A stretch of 64,000 bases of DNA from Microvirga sp. 17 mud 1-3 (lineage in GTDB: Bacteria; Pseudomonadota; Alphaproteobacteria; Rhizobiales; Beijerinckiaceae). The notes under the pieces are model-generated. The model saw only the letters and a program-made list of their open reading frames with translations. It was not told where the DNA came from and did not search any database. Below, piece by piece: positions 47,225 through 56,799 of the stretch; the stretch's first letter is position 1; every line of letters starts with the position of its first letter. Location: NCBI RefSeq assembly GCF_003151255.1, contig NZ_CP029481.1:1240001-1304000 (forward strand). Reading direction: 5' to 3'. The position numbers were made by a program, and so were the translations under genes.

Positions 47225-49878
47225 TCATCAATGGCATGCCTCATCGCGTTGCGCCGGGAACGCTCCTGATCGACGCCCTCCGATTGGCGGGAGCGCCCGT
47301 GCCGCAGGTGTGCCACGATGCGCGCATTGCCCCTTCGGGTGGCTGTCGATTGTGTGTGGTCGAAATCGAGGGTCAGCAAAGGCCGATTGCGAGTTGCACC
47401 ACCATTGCGGAGGAAGGCATGCAGGTCCGCTCCCATACGGCGGCCCTGCAATCCTTCCGAAAAACCAATCTCGAATTGCTGGCTGAGCATTACCCGCCCG
47501 ATGCCGTCGCGGCCAGACCGGACCTGCCCTTTCATCGCCTCCTGAATGAATTCGGCGTGACTGCGGGCGGATCGGTCGTGACCGGCACCCTCTTCCAGGA
47601 TGATACCCATCCTTATATCGGCGTCGCGATGGAACGCTGTATCCGTTGCGATCGCTGCATTCGCATCTGTGATGAACTTCAGGGGCAATTCGTATGGGAG
47701 GCGATTGGACGCGGCAGCGCCACCTATGTGGCGCCGGGCCGGGGCAAGACGATGCTGGAGGGCGGATGCGTCAGCTGTGGGGCCTGCGTCGATACCTGTC
47801 CAAGCGGCGCGTTGTTTGACAAGCGTAGCCCGACACAGCCGTCCAGCTGGACACGTAGCACGTGCGCCTATTGCGGCGTTGGGTGTCAAATGGAAGTCGG
47901 CGCATCAGCGGGGCTGGTCGTGGCCGTCAGGCCGGCCGACAGCCCCGTGAATCGGGGCCACCTCTGCGTGAAAGGGCGTTATGCTTTTGAGTTTAACCAG
48001 GCGGATGATCGAATATCCACGCCTATGATCCGGCGCGACGGCGCCTGGGAGGCTAAGACGTGGGACGTTGCGTTCGAACACGTGGCGACCGAGCTCCTGC
48101 GCATCCGCACGATGCACGGTGCCGACGCGATTGGAGTGCTAGGGTCGGCGCGCGCCAGCAACGAGGAAAATTATCTGACTCAGAAGTTCGCCCGAGTGAT
48201 CCTGGGAACCAACAACGTAGATTGCTGTGCGCGCGTCTGCCATACGCCGAGTGCCAAGGCGCTGAAAACCATGCTCGGCACCGGCGCATCCACCAATAGC
48301 TTCGACGATATTGAACGCGCGCGAACCATCCTTATCTGTGGCGCCAATCCGACGGAAAATCATCCGGTCGTCGGTGCGCGAATCAAACAGGCGGCGCTAC
48401 ATGGCGCCAAACTGATCGTCATTGATCCCCGTCGTACCGAGCTCGCCGCCTTGGCGGATCTGCACCTTGCGGTCCGCCCGGGCTGCAACGTGCCGCTGAT
48501 CAATGCAATCGCGGCGGCCCTGATCGAGGAGAACCTGGTCGATCAGAGATTCCTGGCCGAAAGGGTCACCGGTTATGAGTCATTTGTAACTTTCATCCAG
48601 GCCTATAGGCCCGAGCAAGTCGCACCTGAGTGCAGAGTCGCAGCCGAGGACATCCGCGCAGCGGCGCGTCTGTATTCCGAGTGCAGACCGTCGATGTGCT
48701 TTCATGGACTGGGCATAACCGAACATTTGCAGGGTACTGAGGGTGTCGAGGCGCTCATCAATCTTGCCCTCCTGACGGGGAATCTGGGCAGGCCCGGAAC
48801 CGGCATCAATCCTCTGCGCGGACAGAACAACGTCCAGGGCGCAGCTCTCATGGGGTGCGATCCGGCGTCACTGACCGGCGTGCAGTCACTCAAGGAGGCC
48901 GGCCCGCGCTTCGAGGCCGTTTGGGGAGCGCACTTGCCGAAAACCCACGGCCTTGACTTGCTCCAGATGATGGATGAGGCCTGCTCAGGCCGACTTAAGG
49001 CCTTGTGGGTCATCGGTTATGACATTTACCTGACGCTCGCCGATGCGGCCCGGAGCCGCGCCGCATTGGCCAATCTTGACCTGCTGATCATCCAGGACCT
49101 GTTTCTGAATCAGACCGCACACGAGTTCGGCACTGTTTTCCTGCCTGCCGCTTCGGCGTTCGAAAAGGACGGGACGTTCATGAATGCGGAACGCCGTGTG
49201 CAGCGGATAAGGGCTGCTGTCGCGCCCCCGGGGGAGGCGCTGCCCGATTGGGTGATCATCCAGCAACTGGCAGGCCGTCTGGGCCACGCTGACGGCTTCG
49301 AGTTTGCACATCCGCAGGCGATCTGGGACGAGGTGCGTACAGTCTGGCCTGATGTGGCCGGCCTGACTTACGATCGCCTCGAGAACGAGGCGCCTCATTG
49401 GCCGTGTCCAAACGAGCAGCATCCCGGCACGCCTGTCTTGCATCAGACGAGCTTTTCGGCCGAAAAGACCGCCAAGCTGGTGCCGGTTCCATACATACCG
49501 ACCTCGGAAAGCGCGGATGCGGACTATCCTTTCCTCCTCACTTCCGGCCGCCGGCTTTATGCGTTCAATGCTGGTACGATGACCAGCCGGACGCCGAACA
49601 GCCTGTTGCAGCCGACGGATGTTTTGGACATGGCGCCGGCTGACGCCCTGAGGTTCGGCTTAGCCGATGGTGAATCGGTCATTGTTCGCAGCCGCTACGG
49701 GGCTGCCACTCTGCCTTTGTGCGTGAATGATGCTGTGGCGCCAGGCGAATTATTCGTGACGTTCCATTGCCCCGAGTTGTTCGTGAACAATCTGACCTCA
49801 TCGGTGCGCGACCGACTGGTGCATACGCCAGAATATAAGATGACGGCCGTTCGCGTCGAAAAGGCAACGCGAATATGA
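47212..49878 (+). CDS. fdsA: formate dehydrogenase catalytic subunit (molybdenum or tungsten)
   Basis: An 888-residue molybdopterin oxidoreductase. In order: a [2Fe-2S] domain (Cys34, Cys45, Cys48, Cys62), two [4Fe-4S] clusters (CIRCDRCIRICDE and CVSCGACVDTCPSG), a further cluster site CAYCGVGCQ, and the bis-MGD catalytic domains. The metal-ligand cysteine is Cys343 in CCARVCHTPSA, so it is a Cys, not a selenocysteine, enzyme. It oxidises formate to CO2 and feeds fdsB. The pair FdsB-FdsA stands alone; the chaperone FdsC and the sulfurtransferase FdhD are not in the window. It converges with ftsH. Confidence 0.9.
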   Translation: MLRLIINGMPHRVAPGTLLIDALRLAGAPVPQVCHDARIAPSGGCRLCVVEIEGQQRPIASCTTIAEEGMQVRSHTAALQSFRKTNLELLAEHYPPDAVAARPDLPFHRLLNEFGVTAGGSVVTGTLFQDDTHPYIGVAMERCIRCDRCIRICDELQGQFVWEAIGRGSATYVAPGRGKTMLEGGCVSCGACVDTCPSGALFDKRSPTQPSSWTRSTCAYCGVGCQMEVGASAGLVVAVRPADSPVNRGHLCVKGRYAFEFNQADDRISTPMIRRDGAWEAKTWDVAFEHVATELLRIRTMHGADAIGVLGSARASNEENYLTQKFARVILGTNNVDCCARVCHTPSAKALKTMLGTGASTNSFDDIERARTILICGANPTENHPVVGARIKQAALHGAKLIVIDPRRTELAALADLHLAVRPGCNVPLINAIAAALIEENLVDQRFLAERVTGYESFVTFIQAYRPEQVAPECRVAAEDIRAAARLYSECRPSMCFHGLGITEHLQGTEGVEALINLALLTGNLGRPGTGINPLRGQNNVQGAALMGCDPASLTGVQSLKEAGPRFEAVWGAHLPKTHGLDLLQMMDEACSGRLKALWVIGYDIYLTLADAARSRAALANLDLLIIQDLFLNQTAHEFGTVFLPAASAFEKDGTFMNAERRVQRIRAAVAPPGEALPDWVIIQQLAGRLGHADGFEFAHPQAIWDEVRTVWPDVAGLTYDRLENEAPHWPCPNEQHPGTPVLHQTSFSAEKTAKLVPVPYIPTSESADADYPFLLTSGRRLYAFNAGTMTSRTPNSLLQPTDVLDMAPADALRFGLADGESVIVRSRYGAATLPLCVNDAVAPGELFVTFHCPELFVNNLTSSVRDRLVHTPEYKMTAVRVEKATRI

Positions 49879-49968
49879 CCTGAGGGCCGGATCAAAGGAG
49901 ACGTTCAGGAAACAATCATAAGTGCTGACCGACCGTCCAGAAATGCCGGTCCCAAATGGCTCGCCTTC

Positions 49969-51807
49969 TCAGGCCGCTTTGATGGAAGCCGCTTTCCCAA
50001 CTTGGTGCAGGGCCGGAAACTCGTCTGCCGTGATCGTTTCCTTCTGCAGCAGGAGAGCTGCTCCGGCCTCGAGATCCGCCATGCGCAGGGCAAGAATGTC
50101 ACAGGCCTTCCTAAAGGCCAGATCGATGATCTCGCGGCTTGTGACATCGATCTCTCGGATCGTCTGCTCTGATGCATTGGGCCGGTCGATTGAGCCAACT
50201 CCCAGAAATGGCTGCGCTGGCGGCAGATAGGTGCGCTGACCAGTGACGTCCGCCATGCCATGCCGTGTCACCATCTCCAGAGCAATCTCCGTCGCGCGCT
50301 GCAGGTCATCCGCTGCTCCGGTCGAGACGTCGTCGTCGAAGACGAGGGATTCGGCCGCCCGCCCGCCCATGAGGACCGCAATCCTGTTGCGCAGATCACT
50401 CTCCGCCAGGAGGAAGCGATCCTCGGTCGGACGCTGGATCGTATAGCCGAGCGCTCCGACGCCGCGGGGGATGATCGACACCTTGAGCACGGGATCGACT
50501 CCCGACAGGCTCGCGGCCACCAACGCGTGGCCCATCTCGTGGTAGGCTACGCGCCGCCTCTCCTCATGGCTGAGAACCCGGCTCTTCTTTTCGAGACCTG
50601 CCACGATCCGCTCGATGGCGGCCGTGAAGTCCGCGACCGTGACGTCCTCGGCCTTGCGGCGGGTCGCAATGATGGCCGCTTCATTGACGAGGTTGGCCAG
50701 ATCCGCGCCCGTGAACCCCGTCGTCAAGCCCGCGATGTCATCAAGATTGACGCCGGAAGCGAGACGGATCTTGCGTACGTGGACTTTCAGGATTTCGATA
50801 CGTCCCTTCCGATCCGGCCTGTCCAGGAGAACCTGGCGGTCGAAGCGGCCCGGCCGTAGGAGGGCAGGGTCGAGTACTTCCGGCCGGTTCGTCGCGGCGA
50901 GAAGGATGACGCCGCTGCTCGGATCAAAGCCGTCCAGCTCCGCAAGGAGCTGGTTGAGCGTCTGCTCCTTCTCGTCGTATCCACCGGCGATCGGAGCCGC
51001 AGCCCGGCTACGGCCGAGGGCATCGAGCTCATCGATGAAAATAATGCAGGGGGCGGCCTTGCGTGCCTGCTCGAACAGGTCCCGCACCCGTGCGGCGCCG
51101 ACGCCCACGAACAGCTCGACAAATTCGGATCCGGAGATCGAAAAGAACGCGACGCCCGCCTCACCGGCAACGGCGCGCGCCAGTAACGTCTTGCCGGTTC
51201 CGGGCGGCCCCACCAGAAGGATGCCTTTCGGCACACGCGCGCCCAGGCGGCCATAAGATTGCGGGTTCTTGAGGAACTGCACGATCTCCTGGAGTTCGAA
51301 CTTGGCCTCATCGGCCCCTGCAACGTCTGCGAAGGTGACCTTGGTGTCGGTCTCGACATAGACCTTGGCCTTTGATTTCCCGATCGCCATGAGCCCGCCA
51401 AGGCCCTGGCGCTCCGCCATGCTGCGGAACAGGAACGCCCAGAGCAGGTAGAAGATCAGGAGCGGCAAGATCCATGACAGAATTGTCGCAAGGATTCCTC
51501 CCGATGGCGCGCCCGAGACGGTGACGCCCTTGGCAGCGAGTTTCTCCGCGAGCGTCGGATCAACCCGGGTCGTCGCTATTTGAGTGCGCCCGCCTGACAA
51601 AGGCTCCTTCAGAACACCCGTGATCGTGTCCTGACCGACAGTGACCTGAGCGACCTTACCGTCGGAGACGAGTTGCTCGAACTGGCTGTATGGAATGGTC
51701 TCCACCTGCTGGGCGCTCGTCCAGAGCTGCTGGATGAGCATAACCCCGAGGAAGGCCGCGATGATGTACCAGATGGTCCATTGCTGCTTGCGTGCGTCTG
51801 CGTCCAT
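49969..51807 (-). CDS. ftsH: ATP-dependent zinc metalloprotease FtsH
   Basis: A 612-residue membrane-bound AAA protease. Two N-terminal transmembrane helices (about 12-30 and 105-125) flank a periplasmic domain. They are followed by AAA (Walker A GPPGTGKT, Walker [15 protein letters not shown], arginine fingers in RPGRFDRQ) and the zinc site HEMGH. The C-terminus lacks the long tail of housekeeping FtsH. It is probably a second, stress-specific copy, because housekeeping ftsH usually follows tilS. ATG 51807 is favoured; the frame is open to 51885. It lies downstream of the HPF-CSD gene on the same strand and may share its FNR-type promoter. Confidence 0.92.
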   Translation of the reverse strand: MDADARKQQWTIWYIIAAFLGVMLIQQLWTSAQQVETIPYSQFEQLVSDGKVAQVTVGQDTITGVLKEPLSGGRTQIATTRVDPTLAEKLAAKGVTVSGAPSGGILATILSWILPLLIFYLLWAFLFRSMAERQGLGGLMAIGKSKAKVYVETDTKVTFADVAGADEAKFELQEIVQFLKNPQSYGRLGARVPKGILLVGPPGTGKTLLARAVAGEAGVAFFSISGSEFVELFVGVGAARVRDLFEQARKAAPCIIFIDELDALGRSRAAAPIAGGYDEKEQTLNQLLAELDGFDPSSGVILLAATNRPEVLDPALLRPGRFDRQVLLDRPDRKGRIEILKVHVRKIRLASGVNLDDIAGLTTGFTGADLANLVNEAAIIATRRKAEDVTVADFTAAIERIVAGLEKKSRVLSHEERRRVAYHEMGHALVAASLSGVDPVLKVSIIPRGVGALGYTIQRPTEDRFLLAESDLRNRIAVLMGGRAAESLVFDDDVSTGAADDLQRATEIALEMVTRHGMADVTGQRTYLPPAQPFLGVGSIDRPNASEQTIREIDVTSREIIDLAFRKACDILALRMADLEAGAALLLQKETITADEFPALHQVGKAASIKAA

Positions 51808-51818
51808 TGCGCTTCCCA

Positions 51819-52034
51819 TCACGAGCGTGAAAGCCCGCCATGCGTCTTGATCGGCGCTGGCATCGATCCTTCGGTCCGGCGGCATCCAAAAGCATGTCCC
51901 TCCGACGGTCTCCGGAACTGGAGGCCCTGGGGGCGCATCCCTTCGAGGACCCGGCTGATGGTCAGGGCGGCCAAGGCCTCTTCCTCGACGACCTCGAGAA
52001 CGGTCTCGGTTGTCTTCGGCTCAGCGCAATCCAT
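51819..52034 (-). CDS. possible small ORF between the HPF-CSD gene and ftsH
   Basis: A 71-codon frame whose ATG at 52034 overlaps the HPF-CSD stop by 14 bases and which ends 11 bases before the chosen ftsH start. The first 45 codons have G/C third positions as in real genes and give an acidic helical segment, TVLEVVEEEALAALTISRVL; the rest looks less coding. No family is recognised. It could merely be a gap. Confidence 0.28.
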   Translation of the reverse strand: MDCAEPKTTETVLEVVEEEALAALTISRVLEGMRPQGLQFRRPSEGHAFGCRRTEGSMPAPIKTHGGLSRS

Positions 52035-52587
52035 GCTTGCCGAGAAGCCTGACAGTGCTGGCCTGCGGGCCCTTGTCGCCCATCTCCTCGGCGAAGGTCA
52101 CCCGCACCCCCGGCCTCAGATCCGCGAAAGCGTCGTCGATCACGCTGTTCCGGTGGAAATAGATCTCACGCCCATCACCCGCTTCGAGAAAGCCGTATCC
52201 CTCCTCAGGCTGCACCCATTTCACAGTTCCGATCGGCTGGGATTCGTGGGCTTTGATTTCGCCCTGCATGTGCCGCATTGCGTCCTGAAGCTGTCGCCGG
52301 GCACGATTGAAGGCATCGTTGATCGCAAAGGCCGGGTCGGAGAATCGTTCGTCCTCAGGCGGTGTGTGCTCGACGGCGACCTCACGCCCATCTGGCAGAA
52401 CCAGGTGGATGTTGAGCTCATACTGCCCGCCGGTCCGATGGCCCCGGCCGGGCCCTTTCATCACGACACGGCCAGCGGTGAGCCGGTCGCAGAACTTTTC
52501 GAGACCGGTCATCTTCTGCTCGATCAGGGTGCGTTGCTGCTCCGTCGGCTCGAAGCCTTGGAAATCGATCTGAGCAGGGACATGCAT
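52021..52587 (-). CDS. ribosome-hibernation (HPF/RaiA) domain fused to a cold-shock domain
   Basis: A 188-residue two-domain protein. Residues 1-105 show the HPF/RaiA fold (MHVPAQIDFQGFEPTEQQRT and a basic GPGRGHRTGGQYELNIHL strand); residues about 125-188 are a cold-shock OB-fold with GTVKWVQPEEGYGFLE (RNP1-like) and GREIYFHRNSV (RNP2-like). It should bind the 30S decoding centre and single-stranded RNA, stalling ribosomes during starvation or hypoxia. ATG 52587 has GGAG eight bases upstream. A TTGA-N6-TCAA box lies 87-100 bases upstream. Confidence 0.83.
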   Translation of the reverse strand: MHVPAQIDFQGFEPTEQQRTLIEQKMTGLEKFCDRLTAGRVVMKGPGRGHRTGGQYELNIHLVLPDGREVAVEHTPPEDERFSDPAFAINDAFNRARRQLQDAMRHMQGEIKAHESQPIGTVKWVQPEEGYGFLEAGDGREIYFHRNSVIDDAFADLRPGVRVTFAEEMGDKGPQASTVRLLGKHGLR

Positions 52588-52673
52588 GATGGCGCTCCTC
52601 TTTGCCAGGGCGGAAAAACTTGGCCAAGGCGGAAAAACTTGCTGACAGCGTGGATCTCCCTGCCTTCCCTGCA

Positions 52674-52687
52674 TTGAGGAATGTCAA
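52674..52687. promoter_or_regulatory. FNR/FixK-type box upstream of the HPF-CSD gene
   Basis: TTGAGGAATGTCAA, an exact TTGA-N6-TCAA palindrome. Class II spacing would put the start site near 52639 and give a leader of about 50 bases; no clear -10 hexamer is seen. Confidence 0.58.
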
Positions 52688-52816
52688 GAACCGTCGCCCC
52701 GTCACGTTGTCGGGGCCGCAGTTTCCGGCGAGAAGGACGATGATGGTCGGGATCTGAGCTGCGAAGCACAACGGCAGATGCTTGAGGTGTCGGGCCTTCT
52801 CGAATGCCGATTCCCG

Positions 52817-52830
52817 TTGATTTTTCTCAA
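52817..52830. promoter_or_regulatory. FNR/FixK-type box upstream of the SPW-protein gene
   Basis: TTGATTTTTCTCAA, an exact TTGA-N6-TCAA palindrome. A -10-like TAGATT at 52852-52857 predicts a start near 52864, which places the box centre (52823.5) at about -41, the textbook class II activator position. Confidence 0.62.
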
Positions 52831-52926
52831 CAAGCCGCACTGCGTATGCAGTAGATTTTCCCTCTGGCTTCATGAGCCGGCGGGGCGCTTCTTGGGCTTC
52901 GCTGCAATCGTGAAGGAGAGTTTCAG

Positions 52927-53295
52927 ATGAGGACTATTATCAACCAGACGCAAGATAGAGCCATGAATGTGGGTAATCTCGTTCTTGGTGCCATTCTGTT
53001 CCTGTCGCCCTGGCTCCTAAGCTTCCGCACTGAAGGCTATGCAGCCTGGAACGCCTGGATGACCGGCGGCATCATCGCCATCGTCGGCTTGGTGGCGGCC
53101 CTGCAGGTCTATGACTGGGAGGAATGGGTGAGCCTGCTTGCCGGCCTATGGGCAATCGTGTCCCCTTGGCTTCTCGGGTTCTCAGGGTTGACCTCTGCCA
53201 TGTGGACCCATGTCGCGGTCGGCCTGATCGTGGCAGTGCTGGCGGGAGGCGAGCTTTGGCGGCTTTATGGATCGTCAGAGGCTCGATCCGTCTGA
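52927..53295 (+). CDS. SPW-repeat membrane protein
   Basis: A 122-residue integral membrane protein with two SPW motifs, in LFLSPWLLSF (about residues 25-34) and IVSPWLLGFSG (about 77-87), and four hydrophobic segments. The SPW family has no known activity. AAGGAG eight bases before the ATG fixes the start, and an FNR/FixK-type promoter precedes it. The large acyl-AMP ligase fusion follows about 240 bases later on the same strand and may be co-transcribed. 53296-53536 shows no gene. Confidence 0.82.
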   Translation: MRTIINQTQDRAMNVGNLVLGAILFLSPWLLSFRTEGYAAWNAWMTGGIIAIVGLVAALQVYDWEEWVSLLAGLWAIVSPWLLGFSGLTSAMWTHVAVGLIVAVLAGGELWRLYGSSEARSV

Positions 53296-53536
53296 TTCGA
53301 TCTGCCGCCCATTTGGGTCGTGCCTATTTCGCTCGCCGCAGTCCCCTGATGGCAGATTGGAAGCAGGAGCCGGTGCTATTTTGCGTCCAGGCCTCCCGGC
53401 GATGATTGTTGAGGCGCTCGGTCTCGAGAGACACTTCTCCAGACCGATCTTCACGAAGGTGTACAAGCGGCCATAGGCCAATGCGCCGAAGCTTTTTTCG
53501 CAGAGAGGTGGCTCGCTCATCAGCAGAAGGAGGGAG

Positions 53537-56518
53537 ATGACGTCTCCTGGATGTCGCATCCGCATTCAACCGCTGCATCCGGGCGAACGACAGGGACCCG
53601 GCTGGATTCGATTGGGGCACTCAGCCATGAGCAAGACCACCAGGGCCCCTCCGGAGAATATCCTCGTCAGCCAGACGGGGGACGACACCGACGCCGCCTT
53701 TCAGAAGAGTGAGGTCGCGGGCCGTGTCATCGACATCGTGAGCCAGCTCGTCAGCGAGGTGCACTCCTCGTTTGGGTCTGCCCGGGCGGTAGCGTTGCAG
53801 AGCAACCTCGATCGCGACCTTGCGCTGGACAGCTTGGCGCGAACGGAGCTGTTGCTGCGCCTGAACCGGGCGTTCAAGGTACGGTTGCCGAACAAGCTTC
53901 TCGGCGAGGCCGAGACCCCGGCCGACCTGGTCGCCGCGATCATCCGTGCAGCCCCTCGTTCCAGAGCCGCTCCGGAGCCCGGTGGCGCTCTCGCTCCTCC
54001 TCAACCGCCGGTCGCCGAACCCGCCGAGGCTTCAACCCTTCTTGAGGCTCTGGCCTTCCATGTCCGCGCACATCCCGAACGGATCCATATCTATCTCCGA
54101 CAGGAAGACGGCACGGAAGAGCCGATTACCTACACGCAGCTCGACCGCGAGGCTCGGGCCGTGGCTGCCGGCCTTTTGGCACGAGGCTTGAGCCCAGGCG
54201 ACCGCGTCGGGATCATGCTGCCGACCGAGCGTTCCTTCTTTGTCACTTTCTTCGGGATACTTTGCGCCGGCGGCGTTCCGGTTCCGATCTACCCACCCTT
54301 CCGACGGGCCATGCTGGAGGATCACCTGCGCCGGCAGGCGGGCATTCTTCGCAATGCCGAAGCTTCCATCCTCATCACGAACGAGGAGATCCACGCGGCC
54401 GCAGGGCTTCTTCTCGGGCTCGTATCGAGCCTCAATCGTGTCACCACGGTTCAAGAGCTCAGGCGGGCTGCTCCTCTTCCGGCTCCGCTGCCGGCCACGG
54501 CCGACACGACGGCCCTAATCCAGTACACGTCCGGAAGCACTGGCGATCCGAAAGGGGTCGTGCTCTCCCATACCAACCTTCTGGCCAACATCCGAGCCAT
54601 CGGCGATGCGCTGGGAGCCTCTTCGTCCGACGTGGTGGTGAGCTGGCTCCCCCTCTATCATGACATGGGGCTGATCGGTTGCTGGCTTGGCAGCCTCTAC
54701 TACGGGGCGCTTGCCGTCCTCATGCCGCCGCTGTCGTTTCTGGCCGATCCCATGGTGTGGCTGTGGACGGTTCACCGGCATCGGGCCACGATCACGGCAG
54801 GCCCCAACTTCGCCTTCGAATTGTGCCTCAAGGTGGCTCCGGACAGTGCTCTCGACAACCTGGACCTCCGCTCCCTCAGGGCTGTCATGAACGGGGCAGA
54901 GCCGGTGAGTCCGAGCACGATTCGGCGCTTTGAGGAACATTTCACTCCCTACGGATTCCGACCCGACGCGATGGTGCCGGTCTATGGCCTTGCGGAAAGC
55001 TCCGTCGGTCTCGCCTTTCCGCCCAGGGGACGTGCACCGATCGTGGACCGCGTCGGTCGTCAGACGCTCACGCGCAACGGCGTCGCCCGTCCGGCAGCCC
55101 CAGAGGATGCGACGGCGCTCGAATTCGTTGCCTGCGGACAGCCTCTGCCCAAGCATCAGATCCGCATCGTCGACGAGGATGGGCGTGAACTCCCGGAGCG
55201 GCACGAGGGCCGCCTTCAGTTCAAGGGTCCGTCGGCCACGGCGGGGTATTTCCGCAACCCAGAAAAGACACAGGCTCTCTTCGACGGAAACTGGCTCGAA
55301 AGTGGGGATCGGGCCTACATCGCCGGCGGCGACATCTACATTACAGGCCGCATCAAGGACATGATCAAGCGCGCCGGGCGCAACATCTATCCGCAGGAGC
55401 TCGAGGATCGCGTCGGCAGTCTAGACGGCGTCCGCAAGGGCTGCGTTGCGGTCTTCGCAAGCCCGGATCCGCGCACGGGCACCGAACGGCTTGTCGTCAT
55501 GGCCGAAACCCGCCTGACCGACCCAAGCCAGCTTGATACCCTGCGCCTCGCCATTATCGACGCCTCACAAAGCATTCTCGATCTCCCGCCGGACGATATC
55601 ATTTTTGTGCCACCGCATACGGTCCCCAAAACCTCAAGCGGCAAGATCCGCCGCTCGGCGGCCCGCGCTCTCTACGAGACCGGCGGAGCTGGTGGAGGAC
55701 TTCATCACCCCTCCCTACAGGTCGCCCGTCTGCTCGTTGCCAGCGCCCTGCCGCGGCTGCACCGCGCGCGGAGGGCGCTCGGCAGCTGGGCTTATGCCGC
55801 ATGGTGGTGGCTCCTGTTGGGCACGGTGGCATTCGTCCTGTGGCCAACCGTTGTGCTGCTGCCGCGACGCTCGTGGCGGTGGAGCGCCTTGGGTACCGGC
55901 GCGCGCCTGTTCTTTCGCCTGAGCGGTATTCCGCTTTCCATCGAGGCCGCAGCTCCGCTGCCAAGTCGAGCATTCGTTCTAATCGCCAATCACTCAAGCT
56001 ATCTCGATGGCGCCGTCCTGTCGGCCGCTATCCCGGGTGGCCTTACCTTCGTGGCGAAGCAGGAACTTGCGGAGCAAATTCTTGCAGGGCCGTTCCTGCG
56101 CCGCCTTGGCACGGTGTTCGTCCGCCGGACGGACCCGGCGGGAGGCGTCGCCGATACAGGACACGCCCTGGAGGCAGTCTGCGCGGGCGGACGCCTCGCC
56201 TGGTTCCCCGAGGGGACGTTCACCCGTATGCCCGGATTGCTCGCCTTTCATCTCGGAGCGTTTGAGATTGCCTCCCAGGCAAGTGCGCCTATCGTCCCAG
56301 TCGTCATTCGTGGGACGCGGTCCATCCTGCGCTCGGATCAGTGGCTTCCGAGACGTGGGGCCATCGCGGTTTACATTGGAGAGCCGATCGATCCGGCCGG
56401 ACAGGACTTTACCGCGGCAATCCGGCTGCGCGATACTGCCCGCGCTCAGATACTGGCACGGCTCGGCGAGCCCGATTTGGCGCGGGAGCGCGTCGATCTG
56501 CGTGAGAGTATTCCTTGA
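53537..56518 (+). CDS. three-part fusion: acyl carrier domain, fatty acyl-AMP ligase, PlsC-like acyltransferase
   Basis: A 993-residue protein. Residues about 55-135 are an acyl carrier domain with the Ppant serine in LALDSLARTEL. Residues about 160-715 are a fatty acyl-AMP ligase (YTSGSTGDPKGVVLSH, WLPLYHDMGLIG, VPVYGLAESSVGLAFPP and PKTSSGKIRRSA). Two hydrophobic segments follow near 755-785, then a PlsC domain with NHSSYLD (HX4D), FPEGT and PVVIRGTR. It could activate a free fatty acid, load it on its own carrier and transfer it to a lysophospholipid or glycerol acceptor, as in Aas-like recycling but without CoA. ATG 53537 has AAGGAG four bases upstream; ATG 53627 would give 963 residues and is also possible. 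Confidence 0.88.
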   Translation: MTSPGCRIRIQPLHPGERQGPGWIRLGHSAMSKTTRAPPENILVSQTGDDTDAAFQKSEVAGRVIDIVSQLVSEVHSSFGSARAVALQSNLDRDLALDSLARTELLLRLNRAFKVRLPNKLLGEAETPADLVAAIIRAAPRSRAAPEPGGALAPPQPPVAEPAEASTLLEALAFHVRAHPERIHIYLRQEDGTEEPITYTQLDREARAVAAGLLARGLSPGDRVGIMLPTERSFFVTFFGILCAGGVPVPIYPPFRRAMLEDHLRRQAGILRNAEASILITNEEIHAAAGLLLGLVSSLNRVTTVQELRRAAPLPAPLPATADTTALIQYTSGSTGDPKGVVLSHTNLLANIRAIGDALGASSSDVVVSWLPLYHDMGLIGCWLGSLYYGALAVLMPPLSFLADPMVWLWTVHRHRATITAGPNFAFELCLKVAPDSALDNLDLRSLRAVMNGAEPVSPSTIRRFEEHFTPYGFRPDAMVPVYGLAESSVGLAFPPRGRAPIVDRVGRQTLTRNGVARPAAPEDATALEFVACGQPLPKHQIRIVDEDGRELPERHEGRLQFKGPSATAGYFRNPEKTQALFDGNWLESGDRAYIAGGDIYITGRIKDMIKRAGRNIYPQELEDRVGSLDGVRKGCVAVFASPDPRTGTERLVVMAETRLTDPSQLDTLRLAIIDASQSILDLPPDDIIFVPPHTVPKTSSGKIRRSAARALYETGGAGGGLHHPSLQVARLLVASALPRLHRARRALGSWAYAAWWWLLLGTVAFVLWPTVVLLPRRSWRWSALGTGARLFFRLSGIPLSIEAAAPLPSRAFVLIANHSSYLDGAVLSAAIPGGLTFVAKQELAEQILAGPFLRRLGTVFVRRTDPAGGVADTGHALEAVCAGGRLAWFPEGTFTRMPGLLAFHLGAFEIASQASAPIVPVVIRGTRSILRSDQWLPRRGAIAVYIGEPIDPAGQDFTAAIRLRDTARAQILARLGEPDLARERVDLRESIP

Positions 56519-56799
56519 GTTCGTCCATGAGGAAGGGCGCATGGATTGGGACTGCGCGTCACCCTGTTGCGAGGAGAAACTCTGATTCACGTTAGCGAAT
56601 AGCGCCGAGGACCGACACCTCATGAAGAGGCTCGTTCCAGCGCGCTTTTCGCCTGCAAAGAAATTTCTTGAGGTGCCTCCGGGAGCGCAGCCGGCACGGG
56701 ATCACCTCTATTTCGGGGCAATCGAGCAGAAGATCGGCGGCTGAGCCTCTGTCATGCATGGGACATGAACGGCATGGGCACGAACCGGAGGTGTTTGCA

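Larger units (their letters stand above)
52588..52926. promoter_or_regulatory. divergent promoter region of the HPF-CSD and SPW genes
   Basis: No gene is seen in these 339 bases. They hold two FNR/FixK-type boxes (52674-52687 and 52817-52830, listed separately) and a direct repeat of GGCGGAAAAACTTG at 52609-52622 and 52628-52641 with a 19-base period. The repeat lies in the predicted leader or start region of the HPF-CSD gene, so it may bind a second regulator or an RNA-binding protein. Confidence 0.5.
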
